Shown here piece by piece: positions 48,297 to 57,908 of a stretch of 64,000 nucleotides of DNA. The translations under genes were made by a program, and so were the position numbers. The first letter of the stretch is position 1; every line of letters begins with the position of its first letter. This DNA comes from an uncultured Flavobacteriaceae bacterium. Lineage in GTDB: Bacteria > Bacteroidota > Bacteroidia > Flavobacteriales > Flavobacteriaceae. The notes below the pieces were generated by a model. That model saw nothing but the letters and a program-made list of their open reading frames with translations, was not told the origin of the DNA and ran no database searches. The stretch covers positions 186,001 to 250,000 of the forward strand of contig CAJIZF010000001.1 in NCBI GenBank assembly GCA_905181835.1. Direction: 5' to 3'.

Positions 48297-50805
48297 ATGG
48301 CAAAGAATTTAGTGATTGTTGAGTCCCCCGCGAAAGCAAAAACGATAGAAAAATTTCTAGGTAAAGATTTTAAAGTTACCTCAAGTTTTGGGCATATTGC
48401 TGATCTTCCTTCCAAGGAACTTGGAGTTGATGTAGATGGAGATTTTACCTCCCAAATATATGGTGCCTACCGACAAAAAAAGTTTAGTAAAAGATTTAAA
48501 ATCTGCTGCTAAGAAAGCAGAGATGGTCTGGCTTGCTAGTGATGAGGATCGAGAGGGAGAGGCCATTGCATGGCACTTAGCAGAAAATTTAAATTTGACA
48601 GAAAAAAACACAAAACGAATTGTTTTTCATGAAATTACAAAGACTGCCATCTTAAAGGCAATTGAAAATCCAAGAAAAATTAATTATGATTTAGTAAACG
48701 CTCAACAGGCCAGAAGAGTTCTTGATCGACTTGTAGGTTATGAATTGTCTCCAGTTTTGTGGAGAAAAGTTAAAGGTGGTTTGTCTGCTGGTAGAGTTCA
48801 GTCTGTAGCAGTTCGTTTAATAGTTGAAAGGGAACGCCAAATTGAAGCTTTTAAACCAGTAGCCTCTTTTAGAGTGGTCGCTGAGTTTACTAATAAAAAT
48901 GGAAATAAGTTTAAAGCAAAACTTCCAAAAAACTTTAAAACAGAAAATGATGCACGAAATTTTTTAACAAAAAATTTGGGAGCAAATTTTAAAGTTTCAG
49001 ATTTAGTAAAAAAACCTGCTAAAAAATCGCCAGCTCCACCTTTTACAACGTCTACATTACAACAAGAAGCCTCCAGGAAGCTCTATTTTTCAGTTGGTAA
49101 AACGATGACAATTGCTCAGAGATTATATGAGGCGGGTCTTATTACCTACATGAGAACTGATAGTGTAAATCTGTCTAATGATGCTAAAAAAGCTGCTGAA
49201 GACGAAATCACTAATTCTTATGGAGTAAAATACAGTTCGCCAAGAAATTTTAAAAGCAAAGCAAAGGGTGCACAAGAAGCTCATGAGGCAATTCGTCCAA
49301 CCGATATGTCTCGACATACTATAAGTGGAGATTATGATCAGGAGCGGTTGTATAGTTTAATCTGGAAACGTACCATTGCATCACAAATGAGTGAAGCTCA
49401 ATTAGAAAGAACAAATGTAAAAATTAAAAGTAGTGCTGATGTTGCAGAGCATTTTGTTGCAAACGGAGAAATGATAAAGTTTGATGGTTTTTTAAAGGTT
49501 TATTTAGAAGGAACCGATCAAGAACATGAAGAACAAGACGGAATGTTGCCCACTTTAAATATTGGAGATGAGTTATTAAAAAACTACATTACAGCTACGC
49601 AAAGGTTTTCTAGACCTCCCTACCGATATACCGAAGCTTCCTTAGTAAAACAAATGGAAGAATTGGGTATTGGAAGACCCTCTACCTATGCGCCAACAAT
49701 CTCAACGATTATCAATCGAAACTATGTTGAAAAAGGTTCTGTAGAAGGTGTTGAGCGTAACTACTTGCAAATTACTTTAACAGACCATGTAACAGAAACT
49801 ATATTAAACGAAGCAGTAGGGTCTGATAAAGGTAAGTTAGTTCCAACTGATATTGGTATGATCGTAGTCGATTTCCTAGTAGAACATTTTGAGTATATTT
49901 TAGATTATAATTTTACTGCAAAAGTAGAAGAGGATTTTGATAACATCGCTGAAGGTAAGGAGGAGTGGTCAAAAATGATGAAAAATTTCTATAAGAAATT
50001 TCATCCGCAAATTCAAGATGTGACCGAAAATGCTGGTAGAGAAAGTGGTGAGAGAATCCTAGGAAAAGATCCTGTATCAGGTAAAACCGTATTGGTTCGT
50101 TTAGGAAAATTTGGTCCAATAGCTCAAATAGGAGCACCAGATGACGAAGAGAAAAAATTTGCAAGTCTTCTCCCTGATCAGCAATTACATCAGGTGACTT
50201 TTGAAGATGTGATGGATTTATTTAAATTGCCTAAAGATCTTGGATTGTTTGAAGGATTGGATGTTCAAATTAATAATGGTCGATTTGGCCCGTATATTAA
50301 ATTTGATTCAAAGTTTATATCCCTGCCAAAAGGAATGGATCCTCTGGAAGTCGATTTAAGTTCTGCAAAACAATTGATAGAAGAGAAAAGAAAAGCAGAC
50401 GCACCTATATACGTATACGAAGGATTGCCAGTTCAAAAAGGTGCTGGGCGTTTTGGTCCTTTTATAAAGTGGAACGATATGTTTATCAATGTCAATAAAA
50501 AATATGATTTTGATAATCTAGAAGATTCCGAAATTATTGAATTAATCGAAGCAAAAAAACAAAAAGAAATCGATAAATTAATTCACAATTGGGTAGACGA
50601 AGGGATTCGATTGGAAAAAGCCCGTTGGGGTCGTTTCAACTTAATCAAAGGAAAAACTAAAATTGAGTTGCCTAAAACTACCAAAGCAGCTAAAATGACT
50701 TTGGAGGATGCTTTAGCTATTTATGAAAAAAAGAAACCTAAAAGAAAATCAGCAGCAAAGAAAAAGCCTGCTGCAAAAAAAAAGGCGACCGCTAAGAAAA
50801 AATAA
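48297..50805 (+). CDS. topA: DNA topoisomerase I, single +1 frameshift
   Basis: The N-terminus ([26 protein letters not shown] start) is in one frame that stops at 48512. From about 48450 the next frame continues [17 protein letters not shown] and [17 protein letters not shown] through the whole enzyme. One extra base near 48450 (T in ACCTCCC) separates GDFT from PKYM. The total of 2509 nt is 3n+1, giving about 835 residues after repair. The catalytic Tyr lies in [14 protein letters not shown], followed by C-terminal repeats and a Lys/Ala-rich tail ([14 protein letters not shown]). TopA relaxes negative supercoils and is normally essential, so a true frameshift is unlikely. It shares its last base with the next start. 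Confidence 0.93.
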
Positions 50806-51968
50806 TGATTGATTTTTTAACTCCTGTTCCAAAAACAGTTTTAGCACACAGAGAGGTTTTACCTTCAGGTGTTCTTGGTAAATATATTTCTGTGCACAGT
50901 AGTCCTGGTGTTTTACCGGATCTTGATCATGTTAATTTTGCAATACTGGGAGTTAAAGAAAACAGAGGTGATATCAATTTCATTGGAGAAGAATTATGTT
51001 TTGATGAGATTCGGAAATCATTTTATTCGTTATATCCTGGAAATTGGTCTCATAAAATTGTTGACCTTGGCGATATCGAAAAAGGAGCAACATTAAATGA
51101 CACTCATTTTGCAATGAAAGCGGTTCTAGAGCAACTGCTTTTAAAAAAAATAATTCCTCTATTGCTTTGTGGAAGTCAAGATTTAGCTTATTCCCAATAC
51201 CGATCCTATGATGTTCTTGGAAATATGGTAAATATAACCAACATTGATAGTAAGTTTGATTTGGGAGACGCTGATCAGCCAATGACCAACAAATCTTTTG
51301 TGGGGAAAATTATTGTAAATAAGCCATATGGCTTATTTAATTATAGCAATTTAGGCTATCAGTCCTATTACAACGCATCTGAAGAGATAAAATTGATGGA
51401 AAAATTATTTTTTGAAGGTTATCGGCTTGGAGAAGTCATAGCTGATACAAAAATAGTTGAACCAATATTAAGAGATTCCGATATGGTTTTTCTAGATATT
51501 GAAGCAATAAAAAGCGCTGATTTAAGTTATAGAAATAGTAAGAGTCCAAATGGCTTTGATAGCAGAGAAATTTGCGCCATTGCAAGATATGCAGGAATTA
51601 GCAATAAAGTTTCTTCATTTGGAATCTACGAACTTAAAGAATTTAAAGATTCTAAAAGCTCGGCAATGTTGATTGCTCAAGTATTTTGGTATTTCATTGA
51701 AGGATTTAATTTTAGAGTCGCAGATGATGATTTTAGCAACGATTCTCAGTTTACAACTTATAAAGTACCTATTGAGGATGAGGTGTTAATTTTTAAAAAG
51801 AGTAATAAAACCGGTAGGTGGTGGATAATAATACCTTTTTTTACTACTGGCAATAATAAATTGAAAAGAGAAACGTTATTACCTTGCACCTATGGCGATT
51901 ATTTGTGTGCATGTAATCAGGAAATTCCTGAAAGGTGGATGAAAGCCCGCCGAAAAAATGAATTTTAA
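50805..51968 (+). CDS. Arginase-fold protein, probably catalytically inactive
   Basis: The 387-residue protein has the ureohydrolase fold order. The usual GGDHS is CGSQD (122-126), the usual DAHxD is DSKFD (148-152), and DxD is DIE (231-233). Both metal-binding His are therefore lost (to Gln and Lys) and only some acidic ligands remain, so manganese-dependent hydrolysis of arginine, agmatine or formimidoylglutamate is doubtful. It is coupled to topA (TAATG overlap) and precedes gldK by 119 bp. Flavobacteria often carry such a gene beside gldKLMN. A structural or regulatory role is possible; no reaction can be assigned. Confidence 0.8.
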   Translation: MIDFLTPVPKTVLAHREVLPSGVLGKYISVHSSPGVLPDLDHVNFAILGVKENRGDINFIGEELCFDEIRKSFYSLYPGNWSHKIVDLGDIEKGATLNDTHFAMKAVLEQLLLKKIIPLLLCGSQDLAYSQYRSYDVLGNMVNITNIDSKFDLGDADQPMTNKSFVGKIIVNKPYGLFNYSNLGYQSYYNASEEIKLMEKLFFEGYRLGEVIADTKIVEPILRDSDMVFLDIEAIKSADLSYRNSKSPNGFDSREICAIARYAGISNKVSSFGIYELKEFKDSKSSAMLIAQVFWYFIEGFNFRVADDDFSNDSQFTTYKVPIEDEVLIFKKSNKTGRWWIIIPFFTTGNNKLKRETLLPCTYGDYLCACNQEIPERWMKARRKNEF

Positions 51969-52058
51969 TAACAAACAAACTAATATTATATCGTAAAAGT
52001 AGAGTGTTTTTTAAAAAATATGTTGTTTTTTAAAAATTTTATAAATAGGTTTACGCTC

Positions 52059-52066
52059 TATATTTC
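52059..52066 (+). promoter_or_regulatory. Possible -7 box for gldKLMN
   Basis: TATATTTC is one mismatch from TAnnTTTG and lies 21 bp before the gldK ATG. The 119-bp gap before gldK supports a promoter here; the -33 element is unclear. Confidence 0.35.
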
Positions 52067-52087
52067 GATAAATTAACCTAAATATAT

Positions 52088-53464
52088 ATGAAAAAGCTTG
52101 TTGCATTAGTTGCGATCATATTCACATTACATAGCTGTAATTCAGGTGATCGTGGAGAACTAGTTGGAACTCAAGGTAAAAAATGGCATCCAGAAAAGCC
52201 ATTTGGTATGACCTTAGTTCCCGGCGGATCCTTTATTATGGGTAAATCAGACGATGACTTTGTTGCTGTTAACGATGCCCCAACTAAAACAGTTACCGTT
52301 CGTTCTTTTTATATGGATGAAACCGAAATTACCAATGCAGAGTACCGTCAGTTTGTGCACTGGGTTAGAGATTCAACGGTACGATTAAAACTTGCAATCA
52401 TAGCTGATGAATTTGGTCTCACATCAGAGGATGAAGGAATTGGAACTTATGCATTTGTTGATCAAGAAAATGAAGAAATGACTCCCTACGAACAGTACGA
52501 GTACGACAATTATTTTGGAATGGGAGAAGATTTCTATGAAGGTAGAAAAATAAATAACCGTCCAGAAATTATTTGGGATACTGCTAATTATCCAGACGAA
52601 TATTATACTGAGATAATGGACAGCATGTATATCCGGCCTGAAGAAGCTTACAATGGACAACGAACTGTTAAGACTGAAAAATTGATCTTTCAGTATACTT
52701 GGATGGATATTCAAGCGGCCGCAAAAGATAAAACAGGTAAATCAAGAAGTGACTATATTCGAAAAGAAAATGAGCCTATTTATCCAGATACTACCGTTTG
52801 GATAAAAGATTATAATTATTCCTACAATGAACCGATGCATAACGATTACTTTTGGCATCAAGCCTATGGTGATTATCCTGTCGTTGGTGTAAATTGGAAA
52901 CAAGCAAAAGCTTTTACAGCCTGGAGAACTCTTTATAAGAATTCGTATCAAAAATCAAGAAGGCGTCAACATATAAACTCTTTCAGATTACCTAGTGAAG
53001 CTGAATGGGAATATGCAGCTCGTGGAGGATTAGAGTCAGCTTCTTACCCTTGGGGTGGTCCTTATACGAAAAATGATCGTGGATGTTTTAGAGCAAATTT
53101 TAAACCTTTGCGAGGTGACTATGCTGCCGATCAAGCTCTTTACACTGTTGAAGCTACATCTTACGAGCCAAATGATTACAATCTTTACAATATGGCAGGT
53201 AATGTTGCTGAATGGGTAGATTCTTCATACGACCCAGCATCTTATGATTTCTCCTCCAACATGAATCCAAACGTAAATGACACCGATAACTATCGAAAAG
53301 TAGTTCGAGGTGGGTCTTGGAAAGATATTGCATACTTTTTACAGGTAAGCTCAAGAGATTATGAATATCGAGATTCCGCTAGAAGCTATATTGGCTTCAG
53401 GACGGTTCAAGATTATATGGGTACCGATGTCATTTTAAATGAAAAACTTGGCGATGCTCGTTAA
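52088..53464 (+). CDS. gldK: Gliding motility lipoprotein GldK (T9SS outer-membrane ring)
   Basis: The 458-residue lipoprotein (KLVALVAIIFTLHSCNSGD, lipobox LHSC) has a formylglycine-generating-enzyme/SUMF1 fold: PFGMTLVPGGSFIMGKSDDD, DETEITNAEYRQFVHWVRD, YPVVGVNWKQAKAFTAW, FRLPSEAEWEYAARGG, and NMAGNVAEWVDSSYDPAS. GldK with GldN forms the periplasmic ring of the type IX secretion system. Length matches known GldK (about 460). It is first of the gldKLMN operon. Confidence 0.97.
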   Translation: MKKLVALVAIIFTLHSCNSGDRGELVGTQGKKWHPEKPFGMTLVPGGSFIMGKSDDDFVAVNDAPTKTVTVRSFYMDETEITNAEYRQFVHWVRDSTVRLKLAIIADEFGLTSEDEGIGTYAFVDQENEEMTPYEQYEYDNYFGMGEDFYEGRKINNRPEIIWDTANYPDEYYTEIMDSMYIRPEEAYNGQRTVKTEKLIFQYTWMDIQAAAKDKTGKSRSDYIRKENEPIYPDTTVWIKDYNYSYNEPMHNDYFWHQAYGDYPVVGVNWKQAKAFTAWRTLYKNSYQKSRRRQHINSFRLPSEAEWEYAARGGLESASYPWGGPYTKNDRGCFRANFKPLRGDYAADQALYTVEATSYEPNDYNLYNMAGNVAEWVDSSYDPASYDFSSNMNPNVNDTDNYRKVVRGGSWKDIAYFLQVSSRDYEYRDSARSYIGFRTVQDYMGTDVILNEKLGDAR

Positions 53465-53509
53465 TACAACTAACAAACTAAACTAATTAAATTTATAAAA
53501 ACTACAATT

Positions 53510-54154
53510 ATGGCACAATCTAAACAAACAAAGAAATTATTTAATATGGCATATGGCCTTGGAGCATCTATTGTAATTATAGGAGCTTTATTTAAAATTC
53601 TTCACTGGGAAATAGGACCCTTAAATGGTGGGATTTTATTAGCAATTGGTCTAATAACAGAAGCATTAATTTTCGCTATATCCGCTTTTGAGCCAGTTGA
53701 TGATGATTTAGATTGGTCTTTAGTATACCCTGAATTAGCAGGAGGTATGGGTAAAAACAGGGATAAAGGCTCTGATGATGCCGAGGGTATCTTATCAAAA
53801 AAATTAGACGAAATGCTTAAAGACGCTCAAATTGATGCTGAATTAATGGGAAGTCTATCGGAAAGTATCCGCTCTTTTGAAGATGTTGCAAAAGTGATGT
53901 CTCCAACCGAAGAAGCGTTGAATTCAACAAAAAAATATAGCGAAGAAATGGCGACAGCTGCATCTCAAATGGAGTCTTTAAACAACTTATACAAGTTGCA
54001 AGCGGAATCAGCCAACCGTCAAAATGAGGTGAATAACCAAGTTTTAGAAAATGCAGAGCAAATGAAAAACCAAATGGAAAACTTAGCAACCAATCTCTCT
54101 TCTCTGAATGGAGTATATGGAGGTATGTTATCTGCTATGGAAGGTAAAAACTAA
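53510..54154 (+). CDS. gldL: Gliding motility protein GldL (T9SS motor)
   Basis: The 214-residue protein has two TM helices (about 13-33 and 38-57): GLGASIVIIGALFKILHWEI and GGILLAIGLITEALIFAISA, with a conserved Glu within or near TM2. A cytoplasmic coiled-coil/helical tail follows (AEQMKNQMENLATNLSSLNG). GldL with GldM forms the proton-driven motor of T9SS and gliding. It lies 45 bp after gldK and 49 bp before gldM. Confidence 0.97.
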   Translation: MAQSKQTKKLFNMAYGLGASIVIIGALFKILHWEIGPLNGGILLAIGLITEALIFAISAFEPVDDDLDWSLVYPELAGGMGKNRDKGSDDAEGILSKKLDEMLKDAQIDAELMGSLSESIRSFEDVAKVMSPTEEALNSTKKYSEEMATAASQMESLNNLYKLQAESANRQNEVNNQVLENAEQMKNQMENLATNLSSLNGVYGGMLSAMEGKN

Positions 54155-54203
54155 GATAGTTACACTGTAATTAAATTATTAATTCTTAAAAAAGAAAAGT
54201 AAA

Positions 54204-55784
54204 ATGGCAGGAGGAAAACTATCCCCAAGACAAAAGATGATTAACTTAATGTATTTAGTGTTCATCGCAATGTTAGCTCTTAATATGTCCAAAGAGGTAT
54301 TATCCGCTTTTGGTTTATTAGAAGAAAAAATTACACAGTCAAACGAATCAACAGATGTACGAAACGATGCTTTTATGGCTAATCTAGCTGTTAAGGCGAG
54401 TGACGAACCTCAAACCTATGCGGAACTAAACGAAAAAGCAAAACAAATAAACACCTTATCAAACACGCTGGATAATTATATTGAAGAGATCAAAAGCGGT
54501 ATGATGAAAACGGTTAAACCCGACCAGCAAGATAATTACGAGGTACAAGACAAACCAGATTTTTTAGACACCAAATTTTTTAAAGGTGATAAATTATCCA
54601 AAGATGGTTTATTATTTGAATCTAATATGTTGGCCTACAGAGATGGTATTATTGATATTTTAGGTGACGACTACCCTGTGATCTCTAAATCGGTGAATGA
54701 ACAATTTGGAATGCAAGAGGAATCGCCAAGAGGTAAGAAAGTTAAGGTAAACGCATTGAAGTTTCATTTTGAAGGTTTCCCAATGATTGCCTCTAAAACT
54801 AAACTGACACAAATACAATCGAATATCAAAACAATACAGAATGAAATCTTGTCAAGTATGATGAGAGGTGAGCAAACTGCTTCATTATCTGTAAACACTA
54901 GTAACTATTCAACCTTATTAGAAACGCCTAAATCAGCTTATTATGCTGGAGAAACATTTGATGGTTCTATCGTCCTAGGACGTGTCGATGACCAAACTAA
55001 GCCAAACAGAGCCGAACTTACTTTAGACGGTAAACCACTTGTTGAGGGGAAAGACTTCAGCTTTGATGGAGGTAGAGTAAAATTAAATGTTAGTGCAGGT
55101 AGTCCTGGAGATCATACCTTAGAAGGTAATTTGATATTTAAACAAGACGGTGAGGAAACAGAAGTTCCTGTTAGTAGGAGTTTTTCAACAATATCGAAGC
55201 CAAATGCAGCGGTAATTGCAGCTGATAAAATGAATGTGGTATATAGAGGAGTAGACAACCCAATGACAATATCAATTCCTGGAATTCCTGATAATAAAGT
55301 TTCTGGTTCAGCTACTGGTTTATCGAAAGGTGCCAAAGGAAAATACATTATGCGACCAGGTAAAGGTAGAGAAGTAACTATTACTGCAAGTGGAACCTTA
55401 CCCGATGGGGTCCGAATTAACACCCCTGCAAAATTTCGTATCAAAGATATTCCAAGACCAACCGGTACAATCCGTGGAGAGGATGGAAATGGTGGTCCCG
55501 TTCGAATGAACCGCCAAGGGCTTGAAATTTCAAGTGTAGGAGCTATGTTGTTAGATTTTGATTTCGATTTAAACCTTAAAGTAACAGCATTTAGTTTTAA
55601 AGTTGCTGGACAACCAACGGTAAAAGTTTCAGGGAATAAATTAAATGCTCAAGCAAAGAGCGCTCTAAAAAGAGCAAAAAGAGGTGGAACAGTTCAAATA
55701 TTTGATATTATCGCAAAAATAGCAGGAAATTCAAGTTATAAATTACCAAGAATTACACCTGTTTTTGTAGAATTAGCAAACTAG
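54204..55784 (+). CDS. gldM: Gliding motility protein GldM (T9SS motor/shaft)
   Basis: The 526-residue protein begins GGKLSPRQKMINLMYLVFIA with one TM helix (residues about 15-34). A periplasmic helical bundle (to about 220) and beta domains follow (about 225-526; GETFDGSIVLGRVDDQTKP, YRGVDNPMTISIPGIPDN). It spans the periplasm, linking the GldL motor to the GldK/GldN ring. Size is normal for the family. Confidence 0.97.
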   Translation: MAGGKLSPRQKMINLMYLVFIAMLALNMSKEVLSAFGLLEEKITQSNESTDVRNDAFMANLAVKASDEPQTYAELNEKAKQINTLSNTLDNYIEEIKSGMMKTVKPDQQDNYEVQDKPDFLDTKFFKGDKLSKDGLLFESNMLAYRDGIIDILGDDYPVISKSVNEQFGMQEESPRGKKVKVNALKFHFEGFPMIASKTKLTQIQSNIKTIQNEILSSMMRGEQTASLSVNTSNYSTLLETPKSAYYAGETFDGSIVLGRVDDQTKPNRAELTLDGKPLVEGKDFSFDGGRVKLNVSAGSPGDHTLEGNLIFKQDGEETEVPVSRSFSTISKPNAAVIAADKMNVVYRGVDNPMTISIPGIPDNKVSGSATGLSKGAKGKYIMRPGKGREVTITASGTLPDGVRINTPAKFRIKDIPRPTGTIRGEDGNGGPVRMNRQGLEISSVGAMLLDFDFDLNLKVTAFSFKVAGQPTVKVSGNKLNAQAKSALKRAKRGGTVQIFDIIAKIAGNSSYKLPRITPVFVELAN

Positions 55785-55800
55785 AACAAAAATTCTATTT

Positions 55801-56703
55801 ATGAATGTAAAAAGTATAATTTTAAGTGTTTTTTGTTTATTTATGGTATCTAATCGTGCTACTGCACAATTAAATATTCTTAATGCCAAAACACCTGAGG
55901 AAATCGGCTTAAAAACGGAAGATCAATTAGCTTATGATAATGATCAGCCCTTGCCCTACGGTTTTATTGATAACCGTGATGTATTGTGGTCAAAAACTAC
56001 TTGGGAAATTATAGATTTGGACGAGAGAATAAATTTCCCATTGTATTATCCAATTGATACTAATAGCATTGGTATTGAAAGGAGATCGCTTTATGATGTG
56101 TTAATTAAAAACATTAAAAATAAAAATATTGAGCAGGTATATGCAGATTCTTATTTTACTGAAAAACGTACTTTAAACGATATTGAGGCTTCTTTGGTCT
56201 ATTCAGATACTACAGATTTAGGTATCTCACAGTTTAATGCTGGTGAAGAGATTGACTCGCAATATATTCGTAAGTTTACGTTAGATGCGGCAGACATTGA
56301 AGAGTGGAGAATCCGGGGATACTGGTTTTTAGACAAACGCTCGGGTGAACTTAAGTACAGATTACTAGGAATTGCACCTGTAGCAAATGAGGCTCGTTCG
56401 AAAGCTTTTCCTGATGATGCCTCAGACACTAAAGTAGAGCTGTTTTGGGTATGGTATCCTTCAACGAGAGATGTTCTCCACAAAGCAAATGCTTTTAATA
56501 GGAAAAACACCTCCAGACCAATCTCCTTCGATCATTTATTAAATTCTAGAAGGTTTAATTCATTAATTTACAGAGAGGACAACGATTTGGGTGACAGAGC
56601 CATAAATGACTATATTAACGATAATGCACTTATGCAATTGTTAGAGTCTGAAAGAATAAAAGAAGTTATTAGAAATATCGAAATAGATATGTGGAATTAC
56701 TAG
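55801..56703 (+). CDS. gldN: Gliding motility protein GldN (T9SS ring partner)
   Basis: The 300-residue protein has a signal peptide (KSIILSVFCLFMVSNRATAQ) and the GldN/PorN domain: YGFIDNRDVLWSKTTWEIID, LDERINFPLYYPIDTNSIG, then GYWFLDKRSGELKYRLLGIA and VELFWVWYPSTRDVLH. It binds GldK in the outer-membrane-associated ring. It is 16 bp after gldM and ends before a terminator hairpin. Confidence 0.96.
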   Translation: MNVKSIILSVFCLFMVSNRATAQLNILNAKTPEEIGLKTEDQLAYDNDQPLPYGFIDNRDVLWSKTTWEIIDLDERINFPLYYPIDTNSIGIERRSLYDVLIKNIKNKNIEQVYADSYFTEKRTLNDIEASLVYSDTTDLGISQFNAGEEIDSQYIRKFTLDAADIEEWRIRGYWFLDKRSGELKYRLLGIAPVANEARSKAFPDDASDTKVELFWVWYPSTRDVLHKANAFNRKNTSRPISFDHLLNSRRFNSLIYREDNDLGDRAINDYINDNALMQLLESERIKEVIRNIEIDMWNY

Positions 56704-56726
56704 CTAAGTAATTTTATTAAAATACC

Positions 56727-56758
56727 AAAGCCTTAAGACCTTGTTTTAAGGCTTTTTT
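56727..56758 (+). terminator. Terminator after gldKLMN
   Basis: AAAGCCTTAA (56727-56736) pairs perfectly with TTAAGGCTTT (56746-56755), followed by a T run. It closes the gld operon 24 bp past the gldN stop. Confidence 0.85.
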
Positions 56759-56784
56759 AATTTTGAACCTCTTATATTTGTTGT

Positions 56785-57855
56785 ATGAAAGAGGTAGATT
56801 ATATAGTCGTAGGACTCGGTATTGCTGGAATTTCTTTTTGCGAAGAATTAGAAAACAACCATAAGTCCTTTATCGCTTTTGATAATGATAAAGTTACCTC
56901 AACTAAAGTAGCTGCTGGAGTTATCAATCCAGTGGTTTTAAAACGATTTACTCCTGTTTGGAACGCAAAACTTCATGTAAGTTCATCGATTCTTTTTTAC
57001 AAACAACTCTCTAAAAAGATTGACTCGAAATTGTTTCAAGAAACCTCCATGTTTCGCATTTTTAAAAGCATAGCAGAACAAAATAATTGGATGGTCGCTA
57101 GTGATAAAAAAGAATTGGAAGAGTTTTTAGAGCCGAAAATAATCCCAAATAACTATCCGCATATCAATGCTCCCTTTGGTTTTGGAAAAGTCAACTCTAC
57201 GGGTAAAATTGATACCATTGCCCTGATCGAAAAGTATAAAAAATATTTACAGCTTGAGAAGAAGTATCAAAATAACACATTTGATTATTCATTGTTAACT
57301 TTTAAAAATCAACAAGTGATTTACAACAATGTGGTTTCAAAAAAGATTGTTTTCTGTGAGGGATCTTCGGTAAACACAAACCCTTTTTTTCCAAAAGTAG
57401 CGCAACATAGTAAAGCTGCTATATTAATTCCTAATAAAGGGGAATATCTTACTATAAAATCGAACGATTTAAAGTTAGACGCCATGTTAAAATCATCCTT
57501 ATTTATTATTCCTTTGGGCAATGATTTTTATAAAGTTGGAGCTACCTATGACCGAGATGATGTTTCAGTTCAAGTTACAACCCAAGCCCGCGACGAGCTA
57601 GTTTTAAAGTTAAAAGAAATTATCACTTGCGATTTTGAAGTGGTCGATCAAGTTGCAGGGATACGACCTACTACTAGAGATAGAAGGCCTTTTTTAGGTT
57701 CCTTGACAGACAATCAGCAACTGTTTTTTTTTAATGGTCTTGGAACCCGAGGAATTACTGCTGCCCCCTCCTTAGCTAAGGTACTATTTAACTTTACAGA
57801 AAATAGTATTGAAATTCCTAAAGAAATTAATATTAGAAGGATTTACAAGTGGTAA
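56785..57855 (+). CDS. FAD-dependent oxidoreductase (DAO family)
   Basis: The 356-residue protein has an N-terminal Rossmann motif DYIVVGLGIAGISFCEELE and KVAAGVINPVVLKRF. Its C-terminal FAD-contact motif is VDQVAGIRPTTRDRRPFLGS, then NGLGTRGITAAPSLAKVLFN, all typical of the DAO/glycine-oxidase-like family. It oxidises an amine-type substrate that cannot be specified. It follows gldN in the same direction but is separated by a terminator. This neighbour is frequent next to gld genes in flavobacteria, though no link to gliding is shown. Confidence 0.9.
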   Translation: MKEVDYIVVGLGIAGISFCEELENNHKSFIAFDNDKVTSTKVAAGVINPVVLKRFTPVWNAKLHVSSSILFYKQLSKKIDSKLFQETSMFRIFKSIAEQNNWMVASDKKELEEFLEPKIIPNNYPHINAPFGFGKVNSTGKIDTIALIEKYKKYLQLEKKYQNNTFDYSLLTFKNQQVIYNNVVSKKIVFCEGSSVNTNPFFPKVAQHSKAAILIPNKGEYLTIKSNDLKLDAMLKSSLFIIPLGNDFYKVGATYDRDDVSVQVTTQARDELVLKLKEIITCDFEVVDQVAGIRPTTRDRRPFLGSLTDNQQLFFFNGLGTRGITAAPSLAKVLFNFTENSIEIPKEINIRRIYKW

Positions 57856-57908
57856 CTATTCGTTTTATTGAAAAAAAAATAAGCATCTTTGCAAAAAAAA
57901 TAAATTAA

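Noticed and set aside
50805..51968. Annotating the protein as active arginase or formimidoylglutamase
   Set aside because: Both metal-binding His residues are replaced, so enzymatic function is not supported.
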